From NCBI GenBank assembly GCA_009773645.1, contig WSYB01000013.1:62001-126000 (forward strand): 64,000 nucleotides of DNA, in the 5' to 3' direction. The translations under genes were made by a program, and so were the position numbers. The first letter of the stretch is position 1, and every line of letters begins with the position of its first letter. Below the pieces are notes generated by a model. The model did not search any database and was not told where the DNA came from. It saw only the letters and a list, made by a program, of their open reading frames with translations. Positions 52,796 to 63,180 of this stretch are shown here, in pieces. This stretch comes from Geobacteraceae bacterium (GTDB lineage: Bacteria; Desulfobacterota; Desulfuromonadia; Geobacterales; Geobacteraceae).

Positions 52796-54625
52796 ATGTG
52801 CGGCATAGTCGGTTACATAGGAAACCGGGAAGCGACGCCGATAATTCTCGACGGCCTGACAAAGCTTGAATATCGCGGCTATGACTCTGCGGGAGTCTGC
52901 ACCATCACCGGAGGAGAGGCCGAAATACGGCGCAGCGAGGGGAAGCTTGCGAACCTTGTGCGGCTGGTGGATGAGATGCCTCTCCTCGGGAATGTCGGAA
53001 TCGGTCACACCCGTTGGGCCACGCACGGCAGGCCGTCCGAGACCAACGCGCATCCCCACCAGGCCGGATCGGTAGTGATCGTGCATAACGGCATTATCGA
53101 GAACTATCCGGAACTGAAAGGAGAGCTGAAGAGGCTCGGCCATACATTCAAAAGCGAGACCGACACCGAGATCATTTCCCATCTGATCGAGCACAAGATG
53201 AAAATAGGGATCGGCTTCGAGCAGTCGGTGCGACAGACCCTCAGGGAACTGAAAGGGTCGTATGCGCTCTGCATCCTCTGCGAGGACGAGCCGGAAACGC
53301 TCATCGCCGCCAAGTACGGATCGCCGCTGGTGGTGGGGCTCGGAGAGAGGGAGTTTTTCGTCGCCTCGGACATCCCGGCGATCCTTTCCCATACCCGGTC
53401 GATGGTCTTCATGGAAGACGGCGAAGTGGCGATCTTCCGAGAAGGGGAAGTCGCCTTTTCCACGGTCAAAGGCCAGCCGGTGATAAAAAATCCCCGGCAT
53501 ATCGACTGGTCGCCCCTGATGGCGGAAAAAGGGGGATACCGGCACTTTATGATCAAGGAGATCCACGAGCAGCCGCGGGCGGTGCAGGATACCATTGCCG
53601 GGCGGCTGGCGGAGGAAGACGCCACGGTTTACCTGGAAGACCTGCGACTGTCCGATGAGGAGCTGGCCTCGTTCGGGAGGATATGCATTGTCGCCTGCGG
53701 CACGTCATGGCATGCGGCCCTGGTGGGGAAGTTTTACCTGGAAGAGCACTGCCGCATCCCGGTGGAGGTGGATATCGCCTCCGAGTTCCGTTACCGCAAT
53801 CCGGTGGTGAGCGAAACAACGCTTGTAATGGCGATCTCCCAGTCGGGAGAGACCGCCGACACCCTGGCGGCCGTGCGTGAAGCAAAAAAGAGAGGGGCAA
53901 AGACCGTCGCAGTCTGCAACGTGGTCGAGTCCTCCATCGCCAGGGAGACGGACGGTGTCATTTACACCCATGCAGGGCCGGAAATCGGGGTCGCATCAAC
54001 GAAGGCCTTTGTCACGCAGCTTGTGGCACTCTATCTGTTCGCCATCAAATTCGGGCGGACAACCGGAGCCATAGGGAGGGAGAAGGGGGAGGCAATGATC
54101 GGTGCGCTGGTGCGCCTGCCGGCGCTCATGGAGGAAACGCTGCATCTGGACTCCCAGGTGGAAAGTATAGCCCGCCGGTATATGCACGCCCGGGACTTCC
54201 TCTATCTGGGGCGCGGCATCAACTATCCGATTGCCCTGGAAGGCTCACTGAAACTGAAGGAGATATCCTACATCCATGCAGAGGGCTACCCTGCCGGGGA
54301 AATGAAGCATGGGCCCATCGCCCTCATCGACGAGAACATGCCGGTCGTGGTCCTTGCGCCAAAGAACGAACACTATGAAAAAGTGGTTTCCAACATGGAA
54401 GAGGTCATTGCGCGCGGCGGCCGGGTGATCGCATTATGTTCCGCAGGGGAGAGCGGGATCGTGGAAAAGGCAGAGGTGGTCCTGAAAATTCCGATGGACG
54501 GCGATGATCTGACCCCTATTCTCTACACAGTGCCGCTCCAGCTTCTTGCCTACCACGTATCGGTGCTGAAGGGGAGTGATGTGGACCAGCCGCGGAACCT
54601 GGCGAAATCGGTGACGGTGGAATAG
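52796..54625 (+). CDS. glmS: Glutamine-fructose-6-phosphate aminotransferase (isomerizing)
   Basis: 609 residues, the standard length. The N-terminal glutaminase starts with the mature Cys2 ([13 protein letters not shown]) and has [17 protein letters not shown] and HNGIIENY. Two SIS isomerase domains follow ([74 protein letters not shown]), ending with the expected KSVTVE. It makes glucosamine-6-phosphate, the entry to UDP-GlcNAc. It starts one base after galE. A glmS copy here supplies precursor for the polymer. Confidence 0.97.
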   Translation: MCGIVGYIGNREATPIILDGLTKLEYRGYDSAGVCTITGGEAEIRRSEGKLANLVRLVDEMPLLGNVGIGHTRWATHGRPSETNAHPHQAGSVVIVHNGIIENYPELKGELKRLGHTFKSETDTEIISHLIEHKMKIGIGFEQSVRQTLRELKGSYALCILCEDEPETLIAAKYGSPLVVGLGEREFFVASDIPAILSHTRSMVFMEDGEVAIFREGEVAFSTVKGQPVIKNPRHIDWSPLMAEKGGYRHFMIKEIHEQPRAVQDTIAGRLAEEDATVYLEDLRLSDEELASFGRICIVACGTSWHAALVGKFYLEEHCRIPVEVDIASEFRYRNPVVSETTLVMAISQSGETADTLAAVREAKKRGAKTVAVCNVVESSIARETDGVIYTHAGPEIGVASTKAFVTQLVALYLFAIKFGRTTGAIGREKGEAMIGALVRLPALMEETLHLDSQVESIARRYMHARDFLYLGRGINYPIALEGSLKLKEISYIHAEGYPAGEMKHGPIALIDENMPVVVLAPKNEHYEKVVSNMEEVIARGGRVIALCSAGESGIVEKAEVVLKIPMDGDDLTPILYTVPLQLLAYHVSVLKGSDVDQPRNLAKSVTVE

Positions 54626-54819
54626 ATGGAATTAGTCAAAGTCTGCAAGGAAAAGTCACATGCCCGGCATGTCCCGTTGGACATGTCACAGTACAGCCCG
54701 CTTTCCTTTACTCAGAGCAGGCAGCATCCCATACGTGCCGGCCATGAGGTGCCGTTGCCGGGGCAGTCGGAGCGCTGTTTGATGCAAAAGCACCGGATGA
54801 TGGTCCCTGACATGCAATT

Positions 54820-55428
54820 GTGACTCAAAGGAAACGCAAACTCACAGTTGCGGTGCTACCCTTCCTGACAGTGCTTCTGGCCGGTCTGGTTTGCTATTCT
54901 CCCCATTATTTGACCTGTTCCGATGTCCCGCAAAAATCTGATGCGGTGGTCCTGTTCATCGGTCCGGAGTCGGAAGCCAGGCTCAATGAAGCAAGAGAGC
55001 TTATCCGCGCGGGGTACGCCCGCTATCTCGTGATTCCGGCGTATGGCGAGACGTTGCAGATTACGACCAACGGCATGCGTGAGGTCGCATCAAAGAAACT
55101 ACTGCTGAAGAGTGAAACCCTTACCACACGGAAAGCGGCATATTATAAAAAATATTACGAAGATACCCATGTGGAAGCGCTGGAGGCAAAACGGATGATG
55201 GATGAACATGGTCTCCGCTCCGCCATCCTGGTCAGTTCCCCATATCATATGAGAAGAATCAAGCTTATCGGTAGTCGGGTTTTCGGGCGTTCCTTATACA
55301 GCTTGACCTTAGCCCCGACCCGTTTTCAGGCATCTTACACAGTCGCTGACTGGCTTAACAAGGAGCGCAGGGAAACCATCTTCAGTGAGTATCTGAAGAT
55401 GGGATGGTATTTGTTCTATGCCTGCTGA
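54820..55428 (+). CDS. ElyC/SanA/YdcF-family (DUF218) membrane protein
   Basis: 202 residues from a GTG start at 54820; the ribosome binding site is weak, so the start is uncertain. One N-terminal membrane helix (about 8-27), then a DUF218 domain: SDAVVLFIGPESEARLNEARELIRAGYARYLVIPAYGE, SETLTTRKAAYY, HVEALEAKRMMDEHGLRSAILVSSPYHMRR. Members are linked to envelope polysaccharide or lipid-carrier metabolism, but the reaction is not established. The 195 bases before it hold only a spurious frame and a small CATGTC/GACATG palindrome. Confidence 0.75.
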   Translation: MTQRKRKLTVAVLPFLTVLLAGLVCYSPHYLTCSDVPQKSDAVVLFIGPESEARLNEARELIRAGYARYLVIPAYGETLQITTNGMREVASKKLLLKSETLTTRKAAYYKKYYEDTHVEALEAKRMMDEHGLRSAILVSSPYHMRRIKLIGSRVFGRSLYSLTLAPTRFQASYTVADWLNKERRETIFSEYLKMGWYLFYAC

Positions 55429-55475
55429 ACTCTAGTGGGTTGTGAAAAGGGGATGGTTTCCTTTTTGGATCTTAT

Positions 55476-56924
55476 ATGAATTCTTTACGCGCTCGCGCCA
55501 TTACATCACTCTCATGGAGTGTCTTTGCCAAGCTGGTTTCTCAATCCGTCACCTTTCTGGCGACAGTCCTTCTTGCCAGAAAACTTGGAGCAAGTGAATT
55601 CGGCCTGGCGGCGCTGTCACTCGTATATATCGGTTTTATCCAGGCATTCATTGATGCCGGTTTCCTCCAAGCCTTGATCCAGCGTCCGGCACTCGTCCAA
55701 CAGGAGCTTGCCAGTTGCTTCTGGTTTTTGCTTGCCGCCGGGTTCGGGGCGTTTGGCGCTTCGTTGCTGGCGAGCGATCTGCTGGAAAAATTCTTTGCCA
55801 CCCCTGGAATCGGACTGATCATTGTTGCGCAGAGCAGCATCTTTCTCTTCCTCCCGTTTCGTACGCTGGCCCAGTCCATTCTTTCGCGGGACGTGCGCCT
55901 CAACGAGCTTTCCAAGCTGGAGACGGTGCTGAGCGTTGTCCGTCTCGTCTTTTCACTTTTGCTTGCTTGGAATGGAGCAGGAGTGTGGAGCTTAGTCCTC
56001 CCCCTGGTAATCGCCGAGATTGCATATTCTCTGCTTAGTTATCGTCGGGCGGCATGGCGATTGACTCTCGAGTTCAACCGTCCTTCATTGAAGCCTATCC
56101 TTGGATATGGCGTGGATGTTTCATTGAGCCGGATTGTTTGGTTCGGGGCGAGTCGGGCCGATCAGTTTATAATAGGGAAAATGTTAGGAACAGAGGCATT
56201 GGGCCTCTATTCTCTTGCTTTGCAGTTTGCGAACGCTCTGCCTCAATTCGCTTCAGGTTCAATTTCTCGGGTTGTGTTTCCTGTGTTTGCCAGGCTACAA
56301 CATGATCCAGCCAGGTTGAAAAGGGTCTATTTGGTTATTGCAAAATATAGCACTATACTCTTTCTTCCCGCGTTTGCAGGCATCGGGCTGCTGGCCCCCG
56401 ATCTGTTTGCTTTAACCTTTAAGCCATCCTGGCAGAATGCGGTGATTCCGTTGCAGGTGTTGTGCATCCTTGCTTTCTTGAGATTAACCGAAGCTCTCTC
56501 CGGCTTCCTGATCAACGCCATAGGGCGTACCCGGCTAAATTTGATCTCCAATGTAATTGCGTTGGCGGCCACCGCGGCAGCAGTATATCTTGGCGCCAGA
56601 CTTGGCGGATTGAATGTCATTACAATCTTGACAACGTTGTCGTTCGTCCCTGTGACGCTGTTGACGGGTTGGTTTGCGATGCGGGAGATCGGAGGAAGTC
56701 TAGACGAGTACCTGAGCATTTTCAGGATACCTGTATTTGCAACGTTAGTGATGGGGTGCGGGGTTGCCGGTGTCGGCAGCCTTCTTCCCGGGGATGTTCC
56801 GATGTTGCGCATTGCGGTAATGCTTTTTGTCGGAGTGGTTGCATATTCCGCTGTATTACTCGTGTTATCGCCCGGAATTATTAGAGAAATCAGAAATGAA
56901 TTGCCCAGTTATCATCCAGTCTGA
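55476..56924 (+). CDS. Second polysaccharide flippase (WzxC/MOP type)
   Basis: 482 residues, 12-14 hydrophobic helices. The start TSLSWSVFAKLVSQSVTFLATVLLARKLGASEFGLAALSLVYIGF and RADQFIIGKMLGTEALGLYSLALQFANALPQF match the WzxC-like polysaccharide export subfamily, distinct from the flippase at 45265. It overlaps the next small frame. Moves lipid-linked oligosaccharides across the membrane. Confidence 0.85.
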   Translation: MNSLRARAITSLSWSVFAKLVSQSVTFLATVLLARKLGASEFGLAALSLVYIGFIQAFIDAGFLQALIQRPALVQQELASCFWFLLAAGFGAFGASLLASDLLEKFFATPGIGLIIVAQSSIFLFLPFRTLAQSILSRDVRLNELSKLETVLSVVRLVFSLLLAWNGAGVWSLVLPLVIAEIAYSLLSYRRAAWRLTLEFNRPSLKPILGYGVDVSLSRIVWFGASRADQFIIGKMLGTEALGLYSLALQFANALPQFASGSISRVVFPVFARLQHDPARLKRVYLVIAKYSTILFLPAFAGIGLLAPDLFALTFKPSWQNAVIPLQVLCILAFLRLTEALSGFLINAIGRTRLNLISNVIALAATAAAVYLGARLGGLNVITILTTLSFVPVTLLTGWFAMREIGGSLDEYLSIFRIPVFATLVMGCGVAGVGSLLPGDVPMLRIAVMLFVGVVAYSAVLLVLSPGIIREIRNELPSYHPV

Positions 56925-57087
56925 AACTGTTCCAGACTGCTTTGATGGTCTGTTCGTTTCCGAAGCGCTCATATGGAAACGGATCGCTCGTTGTTACCGG
57001 ACTCTGTTTATTAATCGGATAATCGTCCATGCAGGGCGTCAAGATACACCGGCGCTGATGGATAGATTAAGAGGTTTGTCACAATGA
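56896..57087 (+). CDS. 63-residue hypothetical, coupled to flippase and polymerase genes
   Basis: A short frame starting inside the flippase end and ending in an ATGA overlap with the next gene, typical of a real coupled cistron. It begins MNCPVIIQSETVPDCFDGLFVSE and continues IARCYRTLFINRIIVHAGRQ, faintly like the start of sugar-nucleotidyltransferases. It could also be a remnant. Function unknown. Confidence 0.4.
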   Translation: MNCPVIIQSETVPDCFDGLFVSEALIWKRIARCYRTLFINRIIVHAGRQDTPALMDRLRGLSQ

Positions 57088-58538
57088 GTATTGTGTTCAT
57101 AATTGGTACCTTCATTGTGCTGCTGGGAGCAGGAATCTACGGTACAACGATGGATAAATTTGCCATCTGGAAGTTCGTACTTTTTTCCGTTCCACTCCTT
57201 ACATATATCATCGTTATGTTTTCCAGCAGGGACCGGCTCAGATTTATACTGCTATCACTTATTATTTTCTTGCCGTTCATCGGGCTGAAAATACCTCCCG
57301 GCAGTCTCGGCTTAACAGTCTTCGACGTCCTGATGTTTTTTACTTTTTTTCTTTTGTTGGCCGAGAAGTTGGGAGCAAAGCGGGAAATAGTTTTGATTCC
57401 GACGCATCATGACTGGTTTCCTCTTTTCCTGCTGATACCGTCGGCCTTAACCTCGATTTCTTACTTCAACTCGCTTGGTTCTCTTATTTCAATTGGAGAA
57501 ATCTATCTTGCATATGTGCTTCTTGTGAACTTTGTCAGTGAAAAGGAGTTCATTGAACGTCTGCACCTGAACCTTGCATTTGCCCTGATCATTGTCTGCC
57601 TGTTTGTTCTCCTTGAAAAGGCAACCGGAATCAATTTCAATTACGGCGCCGCTCATAGTGGGCAGTATATGCAAGTGGACAAGTATGTAGTACATAGGAC
57701 GGCCGGGATATTCCAGGACCCTCAGAAGGCTGCGCAATTCATCGGCGTTATTATGACATATTTGATCGTGGTGAACTGCCGCAAGACATTTCAGAATAGC
57801 TTTTACATGCTTGTTTCAAATGTGGCTATTGCACTGTCGATACCGGCATTGTTTATTACCGTTTCAAGGGCGGCCATATTTGGCAGTATGGCTGTTTCGG
57901 CGGTTTTTTTTCTGTTTTTCAATAAGGCGGGACTGGTTGGGAAATTATTTATGGGATGCGCGCTTTGTCTGGTGCTTGTATTCGGTTGGCTGGCCGGAGG
58001 AAAGGATGTCGTGCTTTCAAAGGTACTTCCTGCGAGCACATTGAGACGCTTGGAAAAGTCAAGTGATGATATACAGGGAAGGACCCGTGTGTGGGAGGAT
58101 TCCTGGCGGGTTTTCAAATCGAGTCCCCTTACCGGCATAGGACCGGGTAATTACCGAGAGTTTTTCTTCCAGGAGAATCCCAATCTCCGAGAATTCTTCG
58201 CTCATGGGGGCTTCGTCCCCGATATGCCGGAAAGCGGCTACCTGAAAATACTTTATGAAGTGGGAATTATCGGGAGTATCGGTTGCATCTACTTTTTTTT
58301 CCGTTTCATGGGAACTGCGGCCGGTAATTTCATCATTCAGGCGGATAAACACTTGGTGTCGTTGTGTATCGCATCAATTGCCGCCATGTTGGTGTTTTTG
58401 GCCACATTCATTACAATATTCACTGTTTCGGACAAGCGAAATGCCATGATTGTCCCTCTGCTGGCTGCGATTGTGTTTGCGGGTAGTGGCAGGCCTAAAA
58501 CTCCAATGGGCGCGGTAAACGGAGTGAGGTCATTATGA
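57084..58538 (+). CDS. O-antigen ligase/polymerase-family membrane protein
   Basis: 484 residues, 11-12 hydrophobic segments. A Wzy_C-type periplasmic segment contains RTRVWEDSWRVFKSSPLTGIGPGNYREFF, the conserved G-x-G-x-G-N block of O-antigen ligases, then HGGFVPDMPESGYLKILYEVGIIG. The gene is AT-richer than neighbours. A 4-base overlap couples it to the following glycosyltransferase. With the protein at 40931 there are two such enzymes, so one may polymerise and one ligate. Confidence 0.82.
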   Translation: MSIVFIIGTFIVLLGAGIYGTTMDKFAIWKFVLFSVPLLTYIIVMFSSRDRLRFILLSLIIFLPFIGLKIPPGSLGLTVFDVLMFFTFFLLLAEKLGAKREIVLIPTHHDWFPLFLLIPSALTSISYFNSLGSLISIGEIYLAYVLLVNFVSEKEFIERLHLNLAFALIIVCLFVLLEKATGINFNYGAAHSGQYMQVDKYVVHRTAGIFQDPQKAAQFIGVIMTYLIVVNCRKTFQNSFYMLVSNVAIALSIPALFITVSRAAIFGSMAVSAVFFLFFNKAGLVGKLFMGCALCLVLVFGWLAGGKDVVLSKVLPASTLRRLEKSSDDIQGRTRVWEDSWRVFKSSPLTGIGPGNYREFFFQENPNLREFFAHGGFVPDMPESGYLKILYEVGIIGSIGCIYFFFRFMGTAAGNFIIQADKHLVSLCIASIAAMLVFLATFITIFTVSDKRNAMIVPLLAAIVFAGSGRPKTPMGAVNGVRSL

Positions 58539-59632
58539 GGATTGCCCTGCTGTCGTTTCATTTCGCCGAATACGCGCTCTCACTTGCCGAGGCCCTGAGT
58601 GAACAACATGAAGTGCTCCTGATGCTTGACCGAAAAAACGCTTCTTGCGAGGTTGGGACTGTTTGTGGGGGACACGGAGCCCTGACGATTCGTTATCTGG
58701 ACAATCTGACGTTTCTTAATCCGGGCATCTTTGCGAACATCCTGACAATTGTTCGGGAAATCGTTCGCTTTCGGCCTGATGTGATCCATGGGCAGGAGGT
58801 TTTCCGGGACTATTTTACTCCGGTCCTCCCCTTTTTCAGGCGTCATCCCTTCGTGTTGACAATCCATGACCATAAACCGCATTCGGGTGCGGATTCCCGT
58901 ATAGGGTTTCGAGAGAGGCAATATAAGTCTTATCTTCGCCACCGTGCAGATGCGGTAATTGTCCACGGCGAACGGATCAGAAGCGAAACAGAGGAATTGT
59001 CACCGTGGTTGCGCGGCAAGGTGCATGCTGTCCCACACGGAGTTCTCGGTAAGCCGGTTGCGGAGTTTCTGCCCGACTGGGAGCAGGGGTTGCTTCTATT
59101 CTTCGGCAGGATCAGCCAGTATAAAGGGCTTCCATATCTTGTCGAGGCGGTTCAATTGCTTAAGTCCTGGGGGATTAAGGTGCGGGTTCTCGTTGCCGGG
59201 ACCGGCCCCGCTCTGGCCCCATTATATGATCGTATTCAGGGAGATCCCGCATTTACGTTATTGAATGAATTCATTCCCGCCGAAAAGATCCCTGAACTGT
59301 TTCGCCGGGCAAACATTGTCGTCCTTCCTTATACCGACGCGACACAGAGTGGGGTGGCTGCCTACGCTGTCAATTATGGTCGGCCGGTAGTCGCGTCTGA
59401 TGTCGGGAGCCTGCGGGAGATGGTGTTTGACGAACACAACGGGCTCTTGGTGCCTCCATGCAATAGCCTGGAACTAGCAAAGTCGTTGCTGAGGCTTTTG
59501 ACAAATGAGAAAGATGCTTGTCGGATGGGGCGTAACGGATTCTTGTTGGGTCATGGCGAGTTTTCGTGGCAACGAATTGCCTCGATGACGGCAGGTGTCT
59601 ATAAATCGGTCCAAGGTGGCCGAAAGGCATGA
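58535..59632 (+). CDS. Glycosyltransferase family 4 (GT-B)
   Basis: 365 residues, ATGA overlap with the polymerase-like gene. Motifs: DVIHGQEVFRDYFTPVLP, FVLTIHDHKPHS, VIVHGERIRSE, LLFFGRISQYKGLPYLVEAVQLL, VLVAGTGPALAPLYD, and the donor motif TQSGVAAYAVNYGRPVVASDVG, where the first acidic residue of EX7E is replaced. Coupled by another ATGA to the next transferase. Confidence 0.85.
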   Translation: MRIALLSFHFAEYALSLAEALSEQHEVLLMLDRKNASCEVGTVCGGHGALTIRYLDNLTFLNPGIFANILTIVREIVRFRPDVIHGQEVFRDYFTPVLPFFRRHPFVLTIHDHKPHSGADSRIGFRERQYKSYLRHRADAVIVHGERIRSETEELSPWLRGKVHAVPHGVLGKPVAEFLPDWEQGLLLFFGRISQYKGLPYLVEAVQLLKSWGIKVRVLVAGTGPALAPLYDRIQGDPAFTLLNEFIPAEKIPELFRRANIVVLPYTDATQSGVAAYAVNYGRPVVASDVGSLREMVFDEHNGLLVPPCNSLELAKSLLRLLTNEKDACRMGRNGFLLGHGEFSWQRIASMTAGVYKSVQGGRKA

Positions 59633-60807
59633 AAACCGAATCTTATAATAAAAAAGATATGGGTGAACTCGTGATTGCGAAGAAGATATCAGTTCTGTTT
59701 TTGATGGATTCGCTGCGCTTCGGTGGCGCCGAACGACAGACAATTGACCTGGTAAACGGCCTGGATGCTTCGCTCTTTGACATTACGCTTTGTTACTTCC
59801 GTAATGAAACTCATTTGAAAGACAATGTTGAGGAAAACAGGATTGCCGGCATGCATTGTCTTATGAAAAAAGGAAGGTTTGACATAGGGCTTTTTGCCCG
59901 CTTGAAATCAGTCATCGATGAGTCAAAGCCACAGATAGTTTTCTGCGTAAATACATATCCGTTGATATTTGTCCACCTGTTGAGGCTGTGTTTTGCATTC
60001 CGTTACAGAATAATTCAGGTCATGCACACGACGTTTTTCCCATCAAAGTATTCCGACCTTCTTATGAAATTCATCTTTGCGCCGTTGGCTAACCGTAGTG
60101 AGTCCGTAATATTCGTCTGCAGGAATCAGATGCAGTACTGGATGGAGAGGTATGGAATTCTTCCGGCAAAGTCTCAATACATTTACAACGGCGTAGATGA
60201 AAAGCATTTTGCGGCGGCATTATCGCCTGAGGAGCTTCTGGGGTGGCGTAAACGTCTTGGCATAGCCGATAATGACGCTGTGGTCTGCATCTGCGCCGCT
60301 TTAAGGACGGAGAAGCGCCAAGTCGATCTTGTTTCAGCGGGGAAAATGTTGCTGGATAAGGGAATCGCGATAAAAATTCTGATTGTCGGCGATGGTATAG
60401 AACGGAATAACATAGAAAATCATATAAGAGCGGTCGGCATGGCAGACCATGTGGTGATGGCAGGTTTCCAGAAAGAGGTCAGACCCTACATTGCCATCTC
60501 TGATATGATCGTTATTGCTTCCGACGCTGAAACGTTTTCCATGGCCATTTTGGAGGCCATGGCGCTGGGGAAGGCTATTATAGCATCTGATGTCGGAGGG
60601 ACCAGCGAGCAGGTCATGAATGGTGTTAACGGCTTCTTGTTCTCTCCCGGAAATGTGGCAGAACTTGCCGACAAAATCGAATACGTGATCAGAAATAAAT
60701 TGTCAGATGCTTTAGGAGTTGAATCCAGAAAGATAGTCCGAGAAAAATATACCATAAATATGATGATTGATAGATATAGTCAGTTGATAATGGATACAAT
60801 TGAATAA
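59629..60807 (+). CDS. Glycosyltransferase family 4 (GT-B)
   Basis: 392 residues. MDSLRFGGAERQTIDLVNGLDA near the start is the usual acceptor-domain signature; CICAALRTEKRQVDLVSAG, ILIVGDGIERNNIE, VVMAGFQKEVRPYIAISDMIVIASDAETFSMAILEAMALGKAII supply the donor site with an EX7E motif. Start and stop overlaps make it part of the same coupled set. Sugar unknown. Confidence 0.87.
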   Translation: MKTESYNKKDMGELVIAKKISVLFLMDSLRFGGAERQTIDLVNGLDASLFDITLCYFRNETHLKDNVEENRIAGMHCLMKKGRFDIGLFARLKSVIDESKPQIVFCVNTYPLIFVHLLRLCFAFRYRIIQVMHTTFFPSKYSDLLMKFIFAPLANRSESVIFVCRNQMQYWMERYGILPAKSQYIYNGVDEKHFAAALSPEELLGWRKRLGIADNDAVVCICAALRTEKRQVDLVSAGKMLLDKGIAIKILIVGDGIERNNIENHIRAVGMADHVVMAGFQKEVRPYIAISDMIVIASDAETFSMAILEAMALGKAIIASDVGGTSEQVMNGVNGFLFSPGNVAELADKIEYVIRNKLSDALGVESRKIVREKYTINMMIDRYSQLIMDTIE

Positions 60808-60856
60808 GTAATTTATCTTTAGCAATAAAAAAGAGTGATGTTAATTCGGAGATACC

Positions 60857-61378
60857 ATGCTGAAGAAACTGCTTAATGTAATTTATTATTCATTTACAAA
60901 TAAATTGCCGCCATCTTATTTCCCTGGTGGATCAATTTATAACAAAATACGATATTTGAACTGTAAAAATCTTTTTAGGCGTTGTGGCAAGAATGTTACT
61001 ATTGAGACGAATGCTCACATACCCTTTCATAAAGTCGAGATTGGGGAGAATTCGGGAATCGGCTTAAATGCACGGTTGGGTGCGGTTGCTATGGGCAGGG
61101 ATGTCATGATGGCTCCTGACGTCGTTATTTTATCGAGGAATCACAATTATGATGACATGAACCTGCCGATGCGGTCTCAAGGCAATGCCGACGAACGACC
61201 GGTATGCATTGCGGATGATGTCTGGATAGGCACACGGGTCATTATATTGCCTGGATTGAAGATCGGTAAAGGCGCAATTTTGGCGGCTGGGGCTGTAGTC
61301 ACAAAAGATGTTCCCGAATATGCAATAGTCGGCGGTAATCCGGCACGGATCATTAAATACAGAAATGTTGTGCAATAG
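60857..61378 (+). CDS. WbbJ/LacA-like acetyltransferase, left-handed beta-helix
   Basis: 173 residues, GGAG ribosome binding site. Hexapeptide repeats (IGENSGIGLNARLGAVAMGRDV, VWIGTRVIILPGLKIGKGAILAAGAVVTKDVPEYAIVGGNPARII) and the catalytic His (LSRNHNYDD). The family O- or N-acetylates sugars in polysaccharide pathways, so it should decorate the repeat unit. Confidence 0.88.
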   Translation: MLKKLLNVIYYSFTNKLPPSYFPGGSIYNKIRYLNCKNLFRRCGKNVTIETNAHIPFHKVEIGENSGIGLNARLGAVAMGRDVMMAPDVVILSRNHNYDDMNLPMRSQGNADERPVCIADDVWIGTRVIILPGLKIGKGAILAAGAVVTKDVPEYAIVGGNPARIIKYRNVVQ

Positions 61379-61380
61379 AG

Positions 61381-63180
61381 ATGAATAAGCATCTGGCTTT
61401 ACTATTGCTGGGTATGCTGCTGGCAATTGCCGCCAACGGTCGATACAGTCCTGTCCTGGCGTCTGCTGTGCCCAATAACATGTCGCCGGTAGATGCCGGG
61501 AGAAATATAGTCCTTAATCTTTTTGTAGGCCAGGTTGAAAAGATCAAAGGCTGGCAGGACAAATCGACAGGAAGATTTACTGTCGATGGAGCACCCTATA
61601 ATCCGGCATTCGCTTCACTAATGTATCCATTGGCGGTGGCATGGAAGGTTAACGACAAAGGAACATCTCAGTACAGAAAAGACCTTCTGGAACGCATTGA
61701 CACGGCGGTGCAGGCTGTGCTGCCGGATATCGGCAGTGATGGGAGGTCCGATCTTGTCGGAACCGACGGCAAGGTCTGGCAACGACACTATGATCCATGG
61801 CTGTATCTTCACATGATTCGGACCTACAGCATCGTCAAGGGCAGAATCAACCACGATGTGGAACAAAAATGGCTGGAAGCGCTTGAAACCGGTTTCAATG
61901 CCATTGCCTCTAAGGAACTGATCTTAGCCAAGCCGTATAATTTGCAGCTTGTTCAGGCAGTAGCTCTTTCAATGGCGGCTAAGACACTCCATAAGCCGCA
62001 ATGGGAACATGTATCAAGCAATTTCATCAGGACGGTAATTTCCAATCAGTCTGAGGATGGGTTCTGGTCGGAACACAACGGCCCGCTTGTTGACTATAAC
62101 TTTATCTATATGAACGCTTTGGGGATATATTACGCTGAAACGTCAGATGAGTCTGCAAGAGCTGCTTTGGAAAAAGGCGCCCACTATCTCTACAAAATGA
62201 GATACTTGGACGGAAGTAATGTTGAAACAGTAGATGAAAGAAATTATTACCGTAAGGATATCAGAGAAGGAAATATCGGCTTTGCCTTCAGTGATATCGG
62301 GGCTTCGTATATTAACGAACAATACGAAACAAAGAAATATATCTGGTATTACACCACTGCCGATTTGTTGAATTACCGGCAACTGGTCAACAGCAGGCTG
62401 TTGGCGGAAAAACCTCGAAGGAAACAGTCGAGTTTCGTTTCTTCGGATAATAAGTCTGCAGTCAGATACGATGGCAGTTGGCAATGCTCTGTAAGTGCCT
62501 ATGTTGCAACACAAAGCGCGTCTCGCTGGATATCGGACCGGCAAAACTTCATCAGCATTTTTCATAAAAAAACAGGGCTTATTGTTGGCGGGGGCAATAC
62601 CAAACTACAACCCCTTTGGAGCACTTTTACCGTTGGCGATACCGTCTTGATGAAATACGTCAATTCTGCGGATCCAAATTTCATTGCTCCGCGGGGTCTT
62701 GTTCATGTCCCCGACAGTGCGGAACTGCTCCTGAAAGACGATTTCGGAGTGCGACTGGGCTATGGCGCCGAAGAATGCGCTGTAAGAACTCGTATCAATG
62801 ACGACAGGACGATGACCCTAGAATATGACCGTTTGGCGGCAAGCAGCGCGCAGGTCAAGGCCCATGTCACAATAATCCCTCACCCCGGAAAGACGCTGGT
62901 AGGTGAGAACGGGAAAAGGGCCGTTCTCACCGGCGCGCCGCTGCTTTGGAAGGGAGGCACATTCGGCGGCTATGTAGACCATGACGGCGTCAGGTTCCAT
63001 GTCCCGTCAAGCGCCCATGTATACTGGCCGGTGTTTCCCTATGACCAGTATAAGAAGGATGGGAAAGCCGATCTGCAGGATGCCAGGATTGTTATTGAAA
63101 TGCCGTTTGACAGAGGTATGGAGCGCCATTACGTCAGATTGGAAATCCTTTACGGCCGGGAAGGGGCGCCGTGGCAGTGA
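61381..63180 (+). CDS. Exported protein, possible alpha-toroid polysaccharide lyase
   Basis: 599 residues with a signal peptide (about 1-27, PVLASA). The N-terminal two thirds are helical with aromatic-rich spacing (WQRHYDPWLYLHMIRTY, DGFWSEHNGPLVDYNFIYMNALGIYYAE), like an alpha/alpha toroid. The C-terminal third is beta-rich (GSWQCSVSAYVATQSASRWIS, FTVGDTVLMKYVNS). This layout resembles alginate-lyase/heparinase-type enzymes (PL8/PL12 style), but I cannot name a family with certainty. It starts 2 bases after the acetyltransferase. A polymer-trimming or release enzyme is plausible. Confidence 0.55.
   Translation: MNKHLALLLLGMLLAIAANGRYSPVLASAVPNNMSPVDAGRNIVLNLFVGQVEKIKGWQDKSTGRFTVDGAPYNPAFASLMYPLAVAWKVNDKGTSQYRKDLLERIDTAVQAVLPDIGSDGRSDLVGTDGKVWQRHYDPWLYLHMIRTYSIVKGRINHDVEQKWLEALETGFNAIASKELILAKPYNLQLVQAVALSMAAKTLHKPQWEHVSSNFIRTVISNQSEDGFWSEHNGPLVDYNFIYMNALGIYYAETSDESARAALEKGAHYLYKMRYLDGSNVETVDERNYYRKDIREGNIGFAFSDIGASYINEQYETKKYIWYYTTADLLNYRQLVNSRLLAEKPRRKQSSFVSSDNKSAVRYDGSWQCSVSAYVATQSASRWISDRQNFISIFHKKTGLIVGGGNTKLQPLWSTFTVGDTVLMKYVNSADPNFIAPRGLVHVPDSAELLLKDDFGVRLGYGAEECAVRTRINDDRTMTLEYDRLAASSAQVKAHVTIIPHPGKTLVGENGKRAVLTGAPLLWKGGTFGGYVDHDGVRFHVPSSAHVYWPVFPYDQYKKDGKADLQDARIVIEMPFDRGMERHYVRLEILYGREGAPWQ

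Noticed and set aside
54626-54823. 65-codon frame between glmS and the DUF218 gene
   Set aside because: No ribosome binding site and composition like random sequence; contains a small CATGTC palindrome.
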